DNA of 64,000 bases from Allolucifera butyrica (lineage in GTDB: Bacteria > Bacillota > Negativicutes > Sporomusales > UPPP01): contig NZ_UPPP01000058.1 in NCBI RefSeq assembly GCF_900476375.1, positions 44,554 through 108,553 on the forward strand, given 5' to 3'. Shown here piece after piece: positions 62,506-64,000 of the stretch (position 1 is its first letter; each line of letters starts with the position of its first letter). The notes under the pieces were generated by a model. It was not told the origin of the DNA and did no database searches. It saw only the letters and a list, made by a program, of their open reading frames with translations. The position numbers were made by a program, and so were the translations under genes.

Positions 62506-63266
62506 TTATTCATTCATTTTTTAAGACAGCCGCGGTAAAAGATAATATTTATACTGAAAAAATTACTTTAATCAGGCCGGACAACACATCCTATGCCGCG
62601 TTATGCTGCAGCGTTTGCTCCTGTGCGGCAGATTATAAAAAATTAGTTCGATTTCTTCACCCTGCGGAGCGGATTTACTATAATACCTTAAAACAGGAAA
62701 AGCGACTAAGAAATTATCTGATCGGCCGCTTCGCCGCCAAGCAGGCCCTAAAAACATTAGCGGAAGGGAAAAATCTGGCCGATATTCCGATCCTAGCCGG
62801 TATTTTTAATCAACCCATTGTAATAGGCAACGGACAAAATCTGCAAATCAGCATTACTCATTGTGATCATATCGGTGCGGCGCTTGCTTTTCCGGAAGCT
62901 CACCCAATGGGAATCGATATTGAAAAAATAGATTCCGGCAAGAAGGTTTTTGCCAAACATTTAACAGCTGCCGAAAAAAGACAAATGAGTGTTGCGCCGC
63001 TTTCCCCGGAAACCGGGCTTACTCTTTTATGGACAGTGAAAGAAGCATTGGCAAAAGTGCTGAAAACCGGATTCATGACGCCGTTTGAGGTCTTTGAGAT
63101 ATCGGAAATCCAGTTTGATAATAACTGTGTAATATGCTATTACAAAAATTTTACGCAATATAAGGCCATTGCCTGGGTGGCTAATCAGTATATCTGCTCA
63201 ATTGCCCAGCCCTTAAGCACTAGAATATCCTTTCGTTTTGGTCATTTTTTAAATTTCCTTCATTAA
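62505..63266 (+). CDS. 4'-phosphopantetheinyl transferase (Sfp-type), probable ATT start
   Basis: An open frame from 62424 to 63266 with clear Sfp-type content: ERIYYNTLKQEKRLRNYLIG and RFAAKQAL, ISITHCDH, GIDIE (residues 136-140) and WTVKEALAKVLKTG (176 on). It adds phosphopantetheine to the carrier domains of the NRPS and PKS. The frame has no ATG, GTG or TTG before Met135, which would cut away half of the enzyme. AGGGAAG at 62491-62497 is well spaced for ATT at 62505, which overlaps the preceding TGA (TGATT); CTG 62502 or ATT 62508 are alternatives. A non-canonical start or a sequencing error is therefore implied. The protein would have 253 residues, normal for the family. Confidence 0.85.
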   Translation: MIHSFFKTAAVKDNIYTEKITLIRPDNTSYAALCCSVCSCAADYKKLVRFLHPAERIYYNTLKQEKRLRNYLIGRFAAKQALKTLAEGKNLADIPILAGIFNQPIVIGNGQNLQISITHCDHIGAALAFPEAHPMGIDIEKIDSGKKVFAKHLTAAEKRQMSVAPLSPETGLTLLWTVKEALAKVLKTGFMTPFEVFEISEIQFDNNCVICYYKNFTQYKAIAWVANQYICSIAQPLSTRISFRFGHFLNFLH

Positions 63267-63315
63267 TTAAAAAAATTGCTGCTTTCCTTAACATATTGCA
63301 GCAACTTCAGAAGTA

Positions 63316-63352
63316 GCTGGTGATAATTCAAAAAGTATCACCAGCGCTTTTT
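63316..63352 (+). terminator. rho-independent terminator of the biosynthetic operon
   Basis: GCTGGTGATA at 63316-63325 pairs perfectly with TATCACCAGC at 63336-63345, followed by a T-run. Confidence 0.9.
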
Positions 63353-63510
63353 TATATTTGTCCGTATCTTTCCCCTTCCAGTTCGGATATAATATTACGT
63401 GCTTTAGTTTGAAATAAAAGTCATTAAATTACAATTGACATAAATCCAGCGACATGATATTCTATATAAGCCGTCATGAGCGGCGGAAATAAATGGCACA
63501 AATAAGTGTG

Positions 63511-63539
63511 TTGACATAGCGAAAGTTAAATGCTATGAT
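63511..63539 (+). promoter_or_regulatory. rRNA operon promoter
   Basis: TTGACA at 63511-63516 and TATGAT at 63534-63539, 17 bp apart, about 170 bp before mature 16S rRNA. Confidence 0.85.
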
Positions 63540-63630
63540 AGAGATCCGCCGTTGAACAAACGGCAGCAAAAAAAGTTGTTCCTTGAAAACTAAACAATGT
63601 AAGTAAGGTGAAAAGCCAGATGTGCGGACA

Positions 63631-63650
63631 GGTATTACGAGAGTAATACC
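63631..63650 (+). other. 16S leader hairpin with GNRA-type loop
   Basis: GGTATTAC-GAGA-GTAATACC, eight perfect base pairs closed by a GAGA tetraloop. Probably part of the rRNA processing or antitermination leader. Confidence 0.6.
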
Positions 63651-63711
63651 GTCAAAAAACAACCAAGAATTCTTTAATTCATAAAGAGCCATCAAGGTTC
63701 TTCAATAAATA

Positions 63712-64000
<289 letters not shown>

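Larger units (their letters stand above)
63267..63711. other. intergenic region: terminator, rRNA promoter and 16S leader
   Basis: No protein gene is seen. It contains the terminator of the NRPS-PKS operon, a consensus rRNA promoter at 63511-63539 and a leader of roughly 165 nt with CCTTGAAAACTAAACAAT, a sequence usual in Firmicute rRNA leaders, and a small hairpin at 63631-63650. Confidence 0.8.

Noticed and set aside
62907..63266. Met at 62907 as start of the PPTase gene
   Set aside because: It would remove the conserved N-terminal half (LIGRFAAKQAL, ISITHC), which is plainly encoded upstream in the same frame.

Overview
The window looks like chromosomal DNA of an anaerobic, diderm-type Firmicute of the class Negativicutes (Sporomusaceae-like). 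The start of a 16S rRNA gene at the right edge has the look of that group, and the gene content fits: split transketolase, nickel-dependent LarA homolog, URO-D methyltransferase-like protein, PTS, many sugar ABC systems. No phage, plasmid, transposase, tRNA or CRISPR was seen.

Layout. 1-1122: left-truncated secreted ceramidase-family hydrolase. 1.5-5.2 kb: PRD/EIIA regulator plus UlaB/UlaA-type PTS. 5.3-10.3 kb: queF, a small siroheme reductase, a CopZ-like metal chaperone behind a palindromic operator, the proton-translocating transhydrogenase pntAB, and a HesB-like Cys-Cys protein. 10.7-21.9 kb: a glycoside locus (GH31, YesM/YesN-type two-component system, CUT1 ABC transporter with its own ATPase, GH127 arabinofuranosidase-like) with a shared 30-bp promoter element before the GH31 and binding-protein genes. 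22.1-27.6 kb: GABA aminotransferase, permease, PucR regulator and iron alcohol dehydrogenase. 27.8 kb: papain-family peptidase.

28.7-46.8 kb is an inositol locus: iolH, a second TIM-barrel isomerase/epimerase and iolG on the minus strand; a LacI regulator; an RbsABC-type transporter; then malic enzyme, archaeal-type GAPDH, archaeal-type PGK, two-subunit transketolase, iolB, iolD and a LarA-family protein. Four copies of one CACGTG-centred operator tie the three transcription units together. The usual lower-pathway genes iolC, iolJ and iolA are absent here. I propose that 2-deoxy-5-keto-gluconate is split by the transketolase to a C2 unit and (R)-malic semialdehyde (a carboxylate analogue of glyceraldehyde 3-phosphate), which the GAPDH-like and PGK-like enzymes turn into D-malate with ATP gain; the LarA homolog racemises it and malic enzyme yields pyruvate. 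This is the leading candidate for an undescribed system in the window; it is an inference from gene content, substrate stereochemistry and altered active-site residues.

46.9-52.2 kb: a chemotaxis receptor and an AT-rich URO-D / binding protein / AraC cassette flanked by two look-alike terminators. 52.4-63.3 kb: a compact NRPS-PKS cluster: MarR regulator, C-A-T module whose A-domain residues match the threonine code, KS-(dead AT)-ACP-TE module, a Cys-nucleophile alpha/beta hydrolase, a flavodoxin-like protein, and a phosphopantetheinyl transferase that appears to begin at a non-ATG codon. 63.3-64.0 kb: terminator, rRNA promoter, leader and the 5' end of 16S rRNA.
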